Source: Candidatus Thorarchaeota archaeon
GTDB lineage: Archaea > Asgardarchaeota > Thorarchaeia > Thorarchaeales > Thorarchaeaceae
Length of the DNA stretch: 64,000 nucleotides
Direction: 5' to 3'
Assembly (NCBI GenBank): GCA_013388835.1
Contig: JACAEL010000007.1
Location: 1-64,000 of the forward strand
Part shown: positions 16,470 through 24,870 of the stretch, piece after piece
How positions within the stretch are numbered: the stretch's first letter is position 1
Layout of the letters: the number at the start of each line of letters is the position of its first letter
The notes under the pieces: generated by a model
The model's database searches: none
The model's input: only the letters and a program-made list of their open reading frames with translations
What the model was told of the DNA's origin: nothing
Made by a program: the position numbers and the translations under genes

Positions 16470-16515
16470 GGCTCTCTTGTGCCCTATCACTTCTTTTTCT
16501 TCTTCTCTTTCCTCT
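16467..16515 (+). terminator. Hairpin and T-rich terminator
   Basis: TAGGGC (16467-16472) pairs with GCCCTA (16481-16486) around an 8-base loop, beginning at the stop codon. It is followed by a pyrimidine tract with several T-runs (16491-16515). T-rich tracts end transcription in archaea, with or without a hairpin. Confidence 0.6.
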
Positions 16516-16592
16516 CCTCCCGAATTCTCAGACTCAATCGGCGCTTGCGTTGCAGACATAAGGAACTGGTGAGCTGTGTCTGCTGAGTGAAA

Positions 16593-17036
16593 ATGACCTC
16601 ATACACGCTCTTCTTTGATGGCGCCTGTGAGCCGAAGAACCCCGGTGGAGTGGCCAGCTATGGGTATGCACTTGACGAGTCGGGACAGCTCTTGCAGAAG
16701 GGGGACGGTGTTGTCGGTGAAGGTCCCGCCATGACCAACAACGTTGCGGAGTACCACGGTCTCATTGTGGGACTTGAGGTTGCCAGCAAGAGACTGAGAG
16801 CTGGAGACGAGTTGAGAGTAGTCGGTGACAGCCAGCTCGTCATTCGCCAGATGAGAGGTGAATACAAGGTCAGCGCATCAAGACTGGTCCCTCTACATCG
16901 AAAGGCGAAGGAATTGGTATCGGCTCTCAGCAAGAAGGGAGTCAAGGTCTCGTTTGAGTGGGTAGCTCGGGAGGAGAACGAGGTGGCGGACAGACTCTCC
17001 CATGAGGCCTTCGAAAGGCACAGGCGTGGACGATGA
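16593..17036 (+). CDS. rnhA: Ribonuclease HI-type nuclease
   Basis: This is a 147-residue RNase H fold protein. The four acidic catalytic residues are in their motifs: FFDGACEPKNPGG (first Asp), NNVAEYHGLIVGL (Glu), VVGDSQLVIRQM (second Asp), and ENEVADRLSHEA (last Asp). It cleaves the RNA strand of RNA-DNA hybrids, and archaeal single-domain forms like this one may also act on double-stranded RNA. A GTG six bases upstream (16587) is in frame and equally possible. The gene is monocistronic, starting about 80 bases after the terminator at 16467-16515. Confidence 0.88.
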   Translation: MTSYTLFFDGACEPKNPGGVASYGYALDESGQLLQKGDGVVGEGPAMTNNVAEYHGLIVGLEVASKRLRAGDELRVVGDSQLVIRQMRGEYKVSASRLVPLHRKAKELVSALSKKGVKVSFEWVAREENEVADRLSHEAFERHRRGR

Positions 17037-17160
17037 CTGCTCTCCACCAGGGCCTCTCTGGCACATCTCGTGGCCTCACATACGCGGCAAGTGCCACGCG
17101 GTCTTCCAGTAGGATGCACTTATCTGGACAGATCATCATTCCTGACTCGGTGATCACCAG

Positions 17161-17670
17161 TTGGACGCATTAGAGGCCATCCGGACAAGACGCAGTATCA
17201 GAAAGTACGAAGCCCGGCCTGTTTCGAGTGACATGATTGAACAGATTCTTCGTGCAGGGATGAGCGCCCCTTCTGCGGGGAATCAGCAGGCATGGCAGTT
17301 TGTCGTGATTACTGACAGGGACATACTCGACAAGATTCCAAGTGTCCATCCTTACTCGAAGATGGTACGGGAGGTGTCCGTTGCAATACTCGTCTGCGGG
17401 GACCTGGATGCAGAGAAGTACAAGGGCTTCTGGATTCAGGACTGCTCGGCAGCGACGCAGAACATGCTCCTCGCAGCACATGCATTGGGACTGGCATCAG
17501 TGTGGCTCGGCATTCACCCCCGAACGGAGCGCGAGGAGGGCCTCAAGAGACTACTGGGCTTGCCCGAACACATTGTGCCGCTGGCTCTTCTGCCAATAGG
17601 CTACCCGGCCGAGAAGAAGGCCCCAGAGGACAGATACCGGAAGGAGAAGGTGCACCACAACAAGTGGTAG
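17161..17670 (+). CDS. Nitroreductase-family FMN oxidoreductase
   Basis: This is a 169-residue FMN-binding nitroreductase-family protein. It has the N-terminal RRSIRKYEARPV phosphate-binding arginines, then MSAPSAGNQQAWQFVVI, ATQNMLLAAHALGLASVWLG, and a C-terminal LPIGYPAEKKAPEDRY. Small members of this type transfer electrons from NAD(P)H or ferredoxin to varied acceptors; the substrate is unknown. The TTG start at 17161 is set by GGTGATCA directly before it, a full match to the archaeal anti-Shine-Dalgarno. It lies upstream of the RuBisCO-like gene on the same strand with a gap of 98 bases, so a shared transcript is possible but not clear. Confidence 0.85.
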   Translation: MDALEAIRTRRSIRKYEARPVSSDMIEQILRAGMSAPSAGNQQAWQFVVITDRDILDKIPSVHPYSKMVREVSVAILVCGDLDAEKYKGFWIQDCSAATQNMLLAAHALGLASVWLGIHPRTEREEGLKRLLGLPEHIVPLALLPIGYPAEKKAPEDRYRKEKVHHNKW

Positions 17671-17768
17671 TCGATGCCAGATGTGAACGCGCACCAACAT
17701 GACCTCTCAGGTCGCTACGCTCAAAGAAGAGATAAGCAAGAGACTGCATCAGGGACTCTGGTGATTAT

Positions 17769-19076
17769 GTGACCAGACTTCCGCTTGAAGCCCTGCCTGA
17801 CGCATTGCCAGATGCCATTGATCCAGAGCGGTACGTGATCTGTACGTACTACGTCGGACTACCGCCCTTCATGAACGCAAGGGATGTCGCCTATGCCGCA
17901 GCAGTCGAGCAGAGCACGGGAACATGGACGCTTGTGCCCGGCGAGACCCCTGAGGTAAGAACGAGGCATGTTGCAAAGGTGATTGGCATATACGAGGTTC
18001 CTGCCTATGAGTACAGCACTCCAAAGGACCTAGAGCGCAGAGAGTACATCATTCAAGTCGCCTTTCCGTGGGAGAACTTCGGCGCGCAGATACCCATGCT
18101 GATGAGCACGGTCATAGGCAACATCTCCCTCGGTGGTCGTATCAAGTGCGTGGACATGAGGTTTCCCAAGAGCTGGCTGAAGGAGTTCAAAGGACCGAAG
18201 TTTGGAATCAAGGGGCTGAGAAAGCTTCTCGGCGTGAAGAACCGACCCCTTCTCAACAACATGATAAAGCCCTGTGTGTACACCTCTGCCAAGATGGGGG
18301 CGGACCTGTGCTACGAGGCCGCTGTCGGTGGTTCGGACATAATCAAGGACGATGAGTTGCTCGCCAATGCCGCCTTCAACACACTTGAGGAGCGAATACC
18401 TCTCTTCATGGACGCAATCGATCGTGCCAGTGCTGAGAAAGGAGAGAAGACTCTGTACACGGTGAACATCACTGACGAGGTCACCCGGCTATTTGAGCAC
18501 GCAGAGAGGGCTCAGGAGCTTGGTGCGAATGCACTCATGATAAACTTCCTGGCGGTGGGCTATTCGGCCTTTCGTCAAGTATGCGAGGACCCCTCCGTGA
18601 AGGTCCCGGTGTTAGCACACATGGATATCACCGGTGCGATGTCCTATTCGCCAATAACTGGAGTTGCGACCAACTTGGTGATTGGGAAACTACCGAGAAT
18701 ATGCGGTTCGGACATCACGGTCCTTCCCGCACCCTATGGCAAGGCCCCCATCCTGAAGGAACGCTTCCTGAGCATCGCTCACGACATGGTAATGCCACTG
18801 CACAACATCGAACAGAGTGCGCCAATGCCCAGCGGGGGGATCTCTCCCGGGATGGTGGAGGAGGTTGTGGATGACCTTGGTCCGGACATAGTCATCGGTT
18901 CAGGCGGAGCAATACACGCACATCCGGATGGACCACGGGCAGGGGCTCGCGCCTTCCGGCAGGCAATAGATGCGAAGATGATGGGAGTCTCCGTCAAGAA
19001 GGCCGCACAGGAGAACGAGGAGTTGAGGAGGGCCCTAGAGTCGTGGGGCTCGGGTCGAACGGGATTTGACCTGTAG
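17769..19076 (+). CDS. RuBisCO-like protein (form IV-like large subunit)
   Basis: This 435-residue protein has the RuBisCO large-subunit two-domain layout. Residues for metal and enolate chemistry persist: IKP with Lys167 (Lys175 of spinach), and the carbamylation motif GGSDIIKDDE with Lys193, Asp195 and Glu196. A loop-6-like YGK (Lys325) and the phosphate-binding GGISP and GSGGAIHAHP are also present. Others are changed: the second active-site lysine after IKP is Cys169, the TNLFTSIVGN asparagine region reads IPMLMSTVIGN, and the HxHRAxH motif is AHMDITGAM. It should still enolise or isomerise a sugar-like substrate, but CO2 fixation is unlikely. The GTG at 17769 follows GGTGATTAT. No methionine-salvage gene lies next to it, so the pathway is open. 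Confidence 0.85.
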   Translation: MTRLPLEALPDALPDAIDPERYVICTYYVGLPPFMNARDVAYAAAVEQSTGTWTLVPGETPEVRTRHVAKVIGIYEVPAYEYSTPKDLERREYIIQVAFPWENFGAQIPMLMSTVIGNISLGGRIKCVDMRFPKSWLKEFKGPKFGIKGLRKLLGVKNRPLLNNMIKPCVYTSAKMGADLCYEAAVGGSDIIKDDELLANAAFNTLEERIPLFMDAIDRASAEKGEKTLYTVNITDEVTRLFEHAERAQELGANALMINFLAVGYSAFRQVCEDPSVKVPVLAHMDITGAMSYSPITGVATNLVIGKLPRICGSDITVLPAPYGKAPILKERFLSIAHDMVMPLHNIEQSAPMPSGGISPGMVEEVVDDLGPDIVIGSGGAIHAHPDGPRAGARAFRQAIDAKMMGVSVKKAAQENEELRRALESWGSGRTGFDL

Positions 19077-19400
19077 TATGTGTGTACGCGTCGCGTCGAG
19101 AAAGAGGCTGGAGGGCCCCTAGTCCTCCACTCTTCTGCCAGTCTGACACACTGGAACGTACTCATACTCCCAGATTCCTTGCGCGTGATGAGCGGATGGA
19201 GCTGCCAACTGCCATCGCACTGTATGCGCCGCGACCAGAGCGAAGGTGGCTCCAGTGTGACCGTTCAGTGGAACGATGTGTTACAATGCTGAATCAGAGC
19301 GCCTGCACTCGAACTCGTGTCAGACCATGCGTTTCGAGATGCCTGCCCAGACCATGTACCGGCCGCCGTCACGCTTGCCGTTGAGTTGACCTGCGATGTC
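19077..19400. other. Gap between convergent RuBisCO-like and flavodoxin-fold genes
   Basis: I find no supported gene or RNA. Two rightward frames give fragments of fair amino-acid composition (19082-19384 and the frame through 19300-19400), but neither has a ribosome site or a recognisable domain. Confidence 0.3.
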
Positions 19401-20072
19401 TCACTCTCGTGCAAATGGCATTGCACCCAGCTTATTATGCGCCCCGTGGTGCTTGGCTATTCTCTTCCACGTCCTTGTGGCCATGGTGAGGTATATGCTC
19501 GTAGGCAGCATCGGTCTGGCAGCGAGCCGGATTGCGCTATCTGGAATCGGGTCTCCTTTGGCTAGGGCTGCAGCCGCCATGTCGAGCGCAGGTCTGAGAA
19601 AGCGAGTGATGCCTCCTGTCTCCTGAAGGGGCCTCCCGGCGATTGCTGCTCCCCCTCCAAATGCGATGCCGCCCGCCCATTGGAGACTGGCTCTCTGAGC
19701 GAACAGGCGGCAGTTCTCGATTGCGCAGTCACTCTGGAATGCCTCGGGAAAACCACTGTTCATGACCACTCCGAACATGGGCCTGGTGGACCTGCTCTCT
19801 TGAGTACGATGCGAGGCGATGAACTGCAGGGCCGAGATGACAGGTGCAGGAAGGCTGTCCACATAGAGCGGTGCACCGAGGACCACGATGTCTGAGGCAT
19901 CCACAGATGCCAAGAGCGACTCAAGTCCATGTTCATCCTGCAGACGATAGAGATACGTCTTCTCGATGGTCACTCCATGTTCCACAAGTCTTGTGCCCAA
20001 GTAGTCCAGAATAGAGTTCGAGGAGCTCCTCTCACTCCTTGGACTGCCGACAACAAGCAGTGCTCGCTTCAT
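19401..20072 (-). CDS. Flavodoxin-fold NAD(P)H-dependent oxidoreductase
   Basis: This is a 223-residue protein. The flavodoxin-type phosphate loop is at the N-terminus (GSPRSERSSSNSILDYL), followed by VVLGAPLYVDSLPAPVISAL, the strand-loop typical of NADPH-dependent FMN reductases. The C-terminal 70 residues are an extra helical region ending in basic residues (TRTWKRIAKHHGAHNK). The physiological acceptor is unknown. Its ATG overlaps the stop of the upstream flavoprotein gene by four bases (ATGA), so the two are co-translated and may form a complex or act in sequence. Confidence 0.75.
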   Translation of the reverse strand: MKRALLVVGSPRSERSSSNSILDYLGTRLVEHGVTIEKTYLYRLQDEHGLESLLASVDASDIVVLGAPLYVDSLPAPVISALQFIASHRTQESRSTRPMFGVVMNSGFPEAFQSDCAIENCRLFAQRASLQWAGGIAFGGGAAIAGRPLQETGGITRFLRPALDMAAAALAKGDPIPDSAIRLAARPMLPTSIYLTMATRTWKRIAKHHGAHNKLGAMPFARE

Positions 20073-20671
20073 CTTCCGACCACTTCCACTCTGGTAAGCA
20101 GGCTGCCCAACACGGAACGCAGACTCGGGGCACCCTTACTCTCGGACTTTGCATACAGCGACTCCTCCGGCAATGCAACCCCGGCGTAAGCCACACTGCG
20201 ATTGTTGATGCTCATCCTCGTCATCAGTCGCTCAAACAGCGTGCGGCCCTCTGTGTCATCAGTGTCGGCTATGCCTATGGCGACCATCGAAGGATACCTC
20301 TTGTACCTTCGCTTGTGATGCACCTCGCCGTTGACTCTCTCGAAGAAGGGCTGTACCAGGCATATGTTCCGGTCCATGGCAGCCTTCAGTGTGGGAGAGA
20401 CACCTCCAAAGACAACTGGCGTGACGTAGACCATGACATCGCACTGTGCGATCATTCGTGCGACTCCTATTGCATCATCATCTATCACACAGATGCCCGG
20501 AGTCTTGGTCCAACAGTGAAAGCAGCCCCTACAGGGGGCTATCTGAAGACGTTCGACCTCAATCCACTTCCATGTGGCGCCGCGCGACTCCAATTCTGCA
20601 GTCAGGGCACTGCGGACCGGGTCTCTACGAGCGTCTTCTCCCTTGAAGCCGTCAAGTATCAGGGCGTGCAT
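20069..20671 (-). CDS. NADPH-dependent FMN reductase-like flavoprotein with Cys motif
   Basis: This is a 200-residue flavodoxin-fold protein. After the first strand (HALILDGFKGED) comes a cysteine motif, IAPCRGCFHCWTKTPGIC. It resembles the CxxCxxC segments of iron-sulfur flavoproteins and of NADPH-dependent FMN reductases with a compact cysteine loop, so an Fe-S cluster or redox cysteine is possible. VYVTPVVFGGVSPTLKAAMDR is the second flavin loop. The ATG at 20671 is favoured because GGTTGAAGATC lies just upstream; another ATG at 20704 would add 11 residues. It is the first gene of a two-gene operon with the overlapping flavodoxin-fold protein. Confidence 0.78.
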   Translation of the reverse strand: MHALILDGFKGEDARRDPVRSALTAELESRGATWKWIEVERLQIAPCRGCFHCWTKTPGICVIDDDAIGVARMIAQCDVMVYVTPVVFGGVSPTLKAAMDRNICLVQPFFERVNGEVHHKRRYKRYPSMVAIGIADTDDTEGRTLFERLMTRMSINNRSVAYAGVALPEESLYAKSESKGAPSLRSVLGSLLTRVEVVGR

Positions 20672-20750
20672 GATCTTCAACCCAGTTGTGTGGACATTGA
20701 GCATTAGACTGTCGGATGCATATGGACTTGCCGTTGTCCGCCGGGGCCGT

Positions 20751-22328
20751 TCAATGAATGGCAGTATTCATCTTGCGCCACAGGCTCTTGTTACGTCTAT
20801 AGTACTCCTTCAGGACATCGTAGAGGCGATTGTAGGTGGCAAAGACCTCAGGGTTGGGTTCGAATGTCCGATCCACCTTGACTTTCTCTGCAGCTGTGCT
20901 GAAGTTGGGCATTTCACCCATGCCGACGAATGCGACCATAGACACTCCGACGGTGCCGGCCTCGAGCGGGTTCGCCATGCGGTGGACTGGTTTTTGCAAC
21001 ACGTCTGCATAGATCTGGGGCCAGAGGTCCGAGACTGCGCAGCCGCCAATCATGTTCACCGCTCGTACCTCTCCCAACATGCGTTTCTTCTCAAAGCTCT
21101 CCATCATCCAGCGAGCATGATATGCGACGCCCTCAAGCACAGCTCGTGTCATGTGCCTCTTCTCGTGAGCCAGAGAGAGATTGAAGTAGCCTCCCCGGAC
21201 ACTGTGGTCGTCAAGGGGACTTCGCTCACCGAACATCCATGGTGCGAATACCAAGTTGTCAGAACCAGGTGGCGCCTGTGAGGCCACCGCATCAAGGCTC
21301 TGGTACGGATTTCGTTTTCCGGACCTGCACTCGTCACACGCGGGGCTGGCGTAGTCAAGTGTGTACTTGCACAGGTCGCAGTGCCAGTGCTCTCGCAGGT
21401 GTTTGAGGCAAGCTCCGGCAGACTCCTGTTCTGCAATCAGGATGAACCTTCCCGGTATTGCAGAGCGTATGGACCCAGTGTAGGTGAATATGTCGAGCTT
21501 CCGCTGTCTGACGTGAGCACCAAGCCATGCACTCGAGCCTGCGTAGAGGTGGACTTCCTTGTCCCGAACAGCACCTGAGCCCACTCCTGCCGCGGTCATG
21601 TCCCCCGCCCCGTTCACCACCGACGTTGACGTGCTAAGGCCAAGTTCTCGGGCCGCCTTCTCAGTCAGTGTGCCAACCACATCAGTTGACTCTGCCAGTC
21701 TTGGCAGTCGGTCCTCATCCAAGTCCATCCAGCCCAGAATGAGGGAGGACCACTGGTTCTTCTTGGAGTCCATGAACCAAGTCAGAGTGGCGCAGTCCAC
21801 AGATGTGACGTACTCGCCCGTGCACTTGTAGATCAGATAGTCCTTGCAGTCCAAGAACTTGTGCGTCTTCTCATAGACCTCAGGACGCTCCTCTCTCACC
21901 CACAGGATCTTCCCTATGATGTCCTTTCCCGACGGAAGACCTCCTGTAATCCGAAGCATTCTGAGCATTCTCAGCGGGCCCTTAGCAATGGCCTTGTTCT
22001 GACGAGCAGCACGTGAGTCCATCCAAGTCATGCAGTTCATGAGCGGCTGCCCGTCAGCATCTACAGGGATAGTCCCCATCATCTGTGTGCAGAATGTCAC
22101 TGCCAGCACATCAGCTGGCCGCACCTCTGCCTTGGACAACACATCCCTTGTCGTTGTACAGACGGCTCGCCACCAGTGCTCCTCAGGGTCCTGCTCCGCC
22201 CATCCCGGCTGCGGATAGAGCACCGGGTACGGCTGCATGGCTGAGGCTAGGATATGGCCGTCGGTGTCCACAAGTGATGCCTTGTTGCCGCCCGTGCCAA
22301 GGTCATGGGCAAGGACATAGCCCGTCAT
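20751..22328 (-). CDS. FGGY-family carbohydrate kinase with four-cysteine insert
   Basis: This is a 525-residue FGGY kinase nearest to xylulokinase-like members. The ATP motif AHDLGTGGNKASLVD starts it, WMDSRAARQNK follows, and the catalytic Asp243 lies in NGAGDMTAAGVGSGAV. LYAGSSAWLGA, LEGVAYHARWMM and MIGGCAVSDLWPQIYADVL are the C-terminal domain signatures. An unusual CxxC-x10-CxxC motif (Cys317, 320, 331, 334) sits in the middle domain and could bind zinc. The sugar or polyol is unknown. The ATG at 22328 is chosen because CGGTGAAAAC precedes it and it begins at the ATP domain. The gene stands alone; nearby flavoproteins give no pathway hint. Confidence 0.85.
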   Translation of the reverse strand: MTGYVLAHDLGTGGNKASLVDTDGHILASAMQPYPVLYPQPGWAEQDPEEHWWRAVCTTTRDVLSKAEVRPADVLAVTFCTQMMGTIPVDADGQPLMNCMTWMDSRAARQNKAIAKGPLRMLRMLRITGGLPSGKDIIGKILWVREERPEVYEKTHKFLDCKDYLIYKCTGEYVTSVDCATLTWFMDSKKNQWSSLILGWMDLDEDRLPRLAESTDVVGTLTEKAARELGLSTSTSVVNGAGDMTAAGVGSGAVRDKEVHLYAGSSAWLGAHVRQRKLDIFTYTGSIRSAIPGRFILIAEQESAGACLKHLREHWHCDLCKYTLDYASPACDECRSGKRNPYQSLDAVASQAPPGSDNLVFAPWMFGERSPLDDHSVRGGYFNLSLAHEKRHMTRAVLEGVAYHARWMMESFEKKRMLGEVRAVNMIGGCAVSDLWPQIYADVLQKPVHRMANPLEAGTVGVSMVAFVGMGEMPNFSTAAEKVKVDRTFEPNPEVFATYNRLYDVLKEYYRRNKSLWRKMNTAIH

Positions 22329-22567
22329 GTTTTCACCGTGTAGGTAAATGCATGCATACAGTGCAGGACGTGAAATATCTTTCGTCCGACAGGTCGTGTG
22401 CCGACTTGCATGTGTTGTTGTCCGAAACGTACCTTGTCCGGTTCCGTCAGCACGACAAGTGTGTCCAAGCATGTGACTCCAGTTCCTACTCTGCTCAGTC
22501 TAGACACTACTGGTTGCATAGATGACACATATGAGACCGGACTGGAGGGACCTGTTGCTCGCCAGCA

Positions 22568-23098
22568 TCACGGGAGAAAGAAGTCGACAGAAACGCGACC
22601 GTCCGGATCGAACCGGACTCCTTCCATCTCGAGAAGGCGGCGCTTCATCGGCGTTCCACCTTGGTAGTTGCCCAGAGTCCTGTCTGAGCGAATGGCTCTG
22701 TGGCAGGGCACAACGATTGGAAACGGATTGCGTGCCAAAGCGCTGCCCGCAGCCCTTACCGCTTTCGTCCCAGCTCTTCGGGCAAGCCATGTGTACGATG
22801 CTGTCATTCCCCGTGGTATTGACCGCTCCGCTACTAGCACTCTGAGTTGAAAAGGCGTGCACACAGAGGTGTTCACCAAGTCTAGTGGGATGTCAACGTC
22901 TTTGCCGCTCAGGAAGTCGACGACTCTCGCAACGAGTTCCTCTGCTAGTGTAGGCTCCTCAACGGAGTGAGGCCACGTCTGTGCAACTCGTTGTCGTGAT
23001 GTGTCATAGTCTGCAGGTAGCAGGACTGCAAAGATGCCCTGTTCGTCTCCCAAGACTGCGCTGATCCCCATTGAGGTCCTGAAGAAACGGTGCTTCAT
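22568..23098 (-). CDS. ogt: Methylated-DNA--protein-cysteine methyltransferase
   Basis: This is a 176-residue O6-alkylguanine-DNA alkyltransferase. The C-terminal DNA-binding domain begins at CTPFQLRVLVAERSIPRG. The acceptor Cys132 is in PIVVPCHRAI, and GNYQGGTPMKRRLLEMEG closes the fold. It repairs O6-methylguanine by suicidal transfer of the alkyl group to the cysteine. The N-terminal domain is short and divergent, as in other archaeal members. Its ATG overlaps the upstream gene's stop by four bases (23095-23098), so it is the second gene of a two-gene operon. Confidence 0.92.
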   Translation of the reverse strand: MKHRFFRTSMGISAVLGDEQGIFAVLLPADYDTSRQRVAQTWPHSVEEPTLAEELVARVVDFLSGKDVDIPLDLVNTSVCTPFQLRVLVAERSIPRGMTASYTWLARRAGTKAVRAAGSALARNPFPIVVPCHRAIRSDRTLGNYQGGTPMKRRLLEMEGVRFDPDGRVSVDFFLP

Positions 23099-23766
23099 AC
23101 ATGGCCCTCGCGGATGACTTCAGGTACCACGCCGGTCGGACGAAGACCCTGAACACCGTGGCGCGCACTTCTTATCCCATCCGCTCCGAGTCCCATCTTA
23201 CCCAGCTGGTCTGATATTCGTCTTGCGAGGAGCACAAAGTACACTTGAAGGTCAAGGTCGTCCCATGCGGCTGCCGTAGCACTTCTGGCAGACTCGATGA
23301 CGGTCTGACCGTCAACTTTCAGTGCGGCCTTTGCATCATCGATTGATGCCTTCTGCACGTTGTCCTCATTCTGGCACCAGTAGGTTGCAGAGATTGGGTC
23401 GAGGAAGACCTCGTATCCTTTGACGCCATGACCCAGAAAGAACACATCACTGTCCCCGGGTGACGGTCTGGTGGGGCATGTTGATGGTCTCCTTCCGAAA
23501 GTGGCGGCGACCTCCTCCTCTGCCTTATGAACATGGCTCATGGGCGTGTCGATATACCTCAAGGGCAGTCTCAGACCGAAGAAGGACAGAGCAGTGTCGG
23601 CGTGGCGAAGAACAGCACCACCCTCTTCGACAACCCACACCGACTCGATTACCAGCGGCTCAGTCCCAATACATCGTAGGGCAGTCATCACCCTGATTCG
23701 TCCGTCGTCACCATCGCGTTCTGCAGTTGTTGCTATTGTGTCGCCTTCGCTCAAGTCCTGCGCCAT
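23095..23766 (-). CDS. Unrecognised conserved-looking protein upstream of ogt
   Basis: I do not recognise this 223-residue soluble protein. Its N-terminal half reads as beta strands (GDTIATTAERDGDDGRIRV, RCIGTEPLVIESVWVVEEGG). The C-terminal half is mixed alpha/beta with a helical end (DLDLQVYFVLLARRISDQLG). There is no signal peptide or membrane segment. The ATG at 23766 is chosen because a TATA-like TTAAGT near 23800 gives a nearly leaderless mRNA and because the open frame further upstream has untypical composition. It is translationally coupled to ogt, which suggests a shared response, but no repair function should be assumed. Confidence 0.6.
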   Translation of the reverse strand: MAQDLSEGDTIATTAERDGDDGRIRVMTALRCIGTEPLVIESVWVVEEGGAVLRHADTALSFFGLRLPLRYIDTPMSHVHKAEEEVAATFGRRPSTCPTRPSPGDSDVFFLGHGVKGYEVFLDPISATYWCQNEDNVQKASIDDAKAALKVDGQTVIESARSATAAAWDDLDLQVYFVLLARRISDQLGKMGLGADGIRSARHGVQGLRPTGVVPEVIREGHV

Positions 23767-24107
23767 CCTTACTTCTGTCTCTTGCCTATGTGTCCATACA
23801 CTTAAGCGCCGTCCCGCATCAACTGGTCCTTCCGTGTGCAGATACCGGCGAAATGACACTTGGGACTCCCTTTGGCTTATTTGCCTATTGTGACTCCGTT
23901 GTATGACTCGTTTATCCCGCCCATGTGAGCTGTGGGGGTATGTAACAGCTGCCCGGGAGTTGGACAGTTTCGGGAATCGCTGAGTGGTGGATATGCATGC
24001 CTCCACGCGAAGACGGAGAAACCATGGTCGGCTTGTGACTACTCAAGGCCATCTCGCCACACTCTGGTTCTCTACCGCCTGTCATGGTCATTGTGCGACA
24101 ATGCTCT
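23767..24107. other. Gap upstream of the ogt operon
   Basis: The gap holds the presumed promoter of the leftward operon (TATA-like element near 23800). A rightward frame from 23932 contains several cysteines but has no ribosome site or protein-like texture. I see nothing else. Confidence 0.3.
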
Positions 24108-24839
24108 CTATTGCAATTCAAGTAAGTCACCAGGCCGCATCTCAAGGACATCGTTTGCACTACCATTCTTCACAGTGAGCTCCAGAGTACCATAGCTACT
24201 CTTGGTGACAAACAGGCCACTGTCGGGGCCCTCCGCATAGGTTCTGCAGAATGGGAGTGAGTGCCTCTTGCTGCCGACTACAAGCTTGACTGACTGCAGT
24301 CCAGACGGAGGTATGTTGGTGATGATGTTGCCGAAGCGGTCGATTCGTACTACCTGTCCCGCCCGTCCTGACAGGTAGAAGTGAAGTTGCTTGTTCAGAC
24401 TCTCGCACTGAGACCCCAGTGCAAGAGGCTCTGTGCCGCACCACAGGCGCGCAGCAGCCCGCGCGAACACGTCGCGTCCATGAAATGTGGGGGCCGCATC
24501 CTCAGGGACCTCTAGGTCAACTATCAGTCTGACTCTGGAGCCGGAGACTGTCGGCCAGAGAAGACCATTGTCGGGCGCAAGAAAAGTGTAGTCCGATGTC
24601 TGGACCAAGACTGCTCTACGACTGGTACCCACACCGGGGTCCACAACACATACGAAGACTGTTTCAACAGGAAAGAGCCTGTGGCTGTGCATCAGGACCC
24701 ACGCTGCCTCTATGACGGACTGAGGACTTATGCTGTGTGTGAGGTCAACTACGGTTGCACTCGGGCAGTGGGAGTAGATCACCCCCTTCATCATGCCTAC
24801 GTATTCCGACTCCCCGAAGTCTGTCAGCAGCACAATCAT
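24108..24839 (-). CDS. SAM hydrolase (adenosine-forming), DUF62 family
   Basis: This is a 243-residue member of the S-adenosyl-L-methionine hydroxide adenosyltransferase family. IVLLTDFGESEYVGMMKGVI opens it with the conserved TDFG. HSISPQSVIEAA follows, then VFVCVVDPGVGTSRRA with the conserved DPGVG, LAPDNGLLWP, and IDRFGNIITNI near residue 175. Archaeal homologues hydrolyse SAM to adenosine and methionine. The ATG at 24839 begins exactly at the family N-terminus; in-frame ATGs at 24848 and 24887 are less likely. It is the last gene of a leftward group after an unknown protein and an AcoX-type kinase. Confidence 0.88.
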   Translation of the reverse strand: MIVLLTDFGESEYVGMMKGVIYSHCPSATVVDLTHSISPQSVIEAAWVLMHSHRLFPVETVFVCVVDPGVGTSRRAVLVQTSDYTFLAPDNGLLWPTVSGSRVRLIVDLEVPEDAAPTFHGRDVFARAAARLWCGTEPLALGSQCESLNKQLHFYLSGRAGQVVRIDRFGNIITNIPPSGLQSVKLVVGSKRHSLPFCRTYAEGPDSGLFVTKSSYGTLELTVKNGSANDVLEMRPGDLLELQ

Positions 24840-24870
24840 GTGAACCATCACAACCTCTGCATAGTCGCCT

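Noticed and set aside
19082-19384. Rightward 100-codon frame between the RuBisCO-like and flavodoxin-fold genes
   Set aside because: It has no ribosome site, is Arg- and Cys-rich towards the end, and matches no family.
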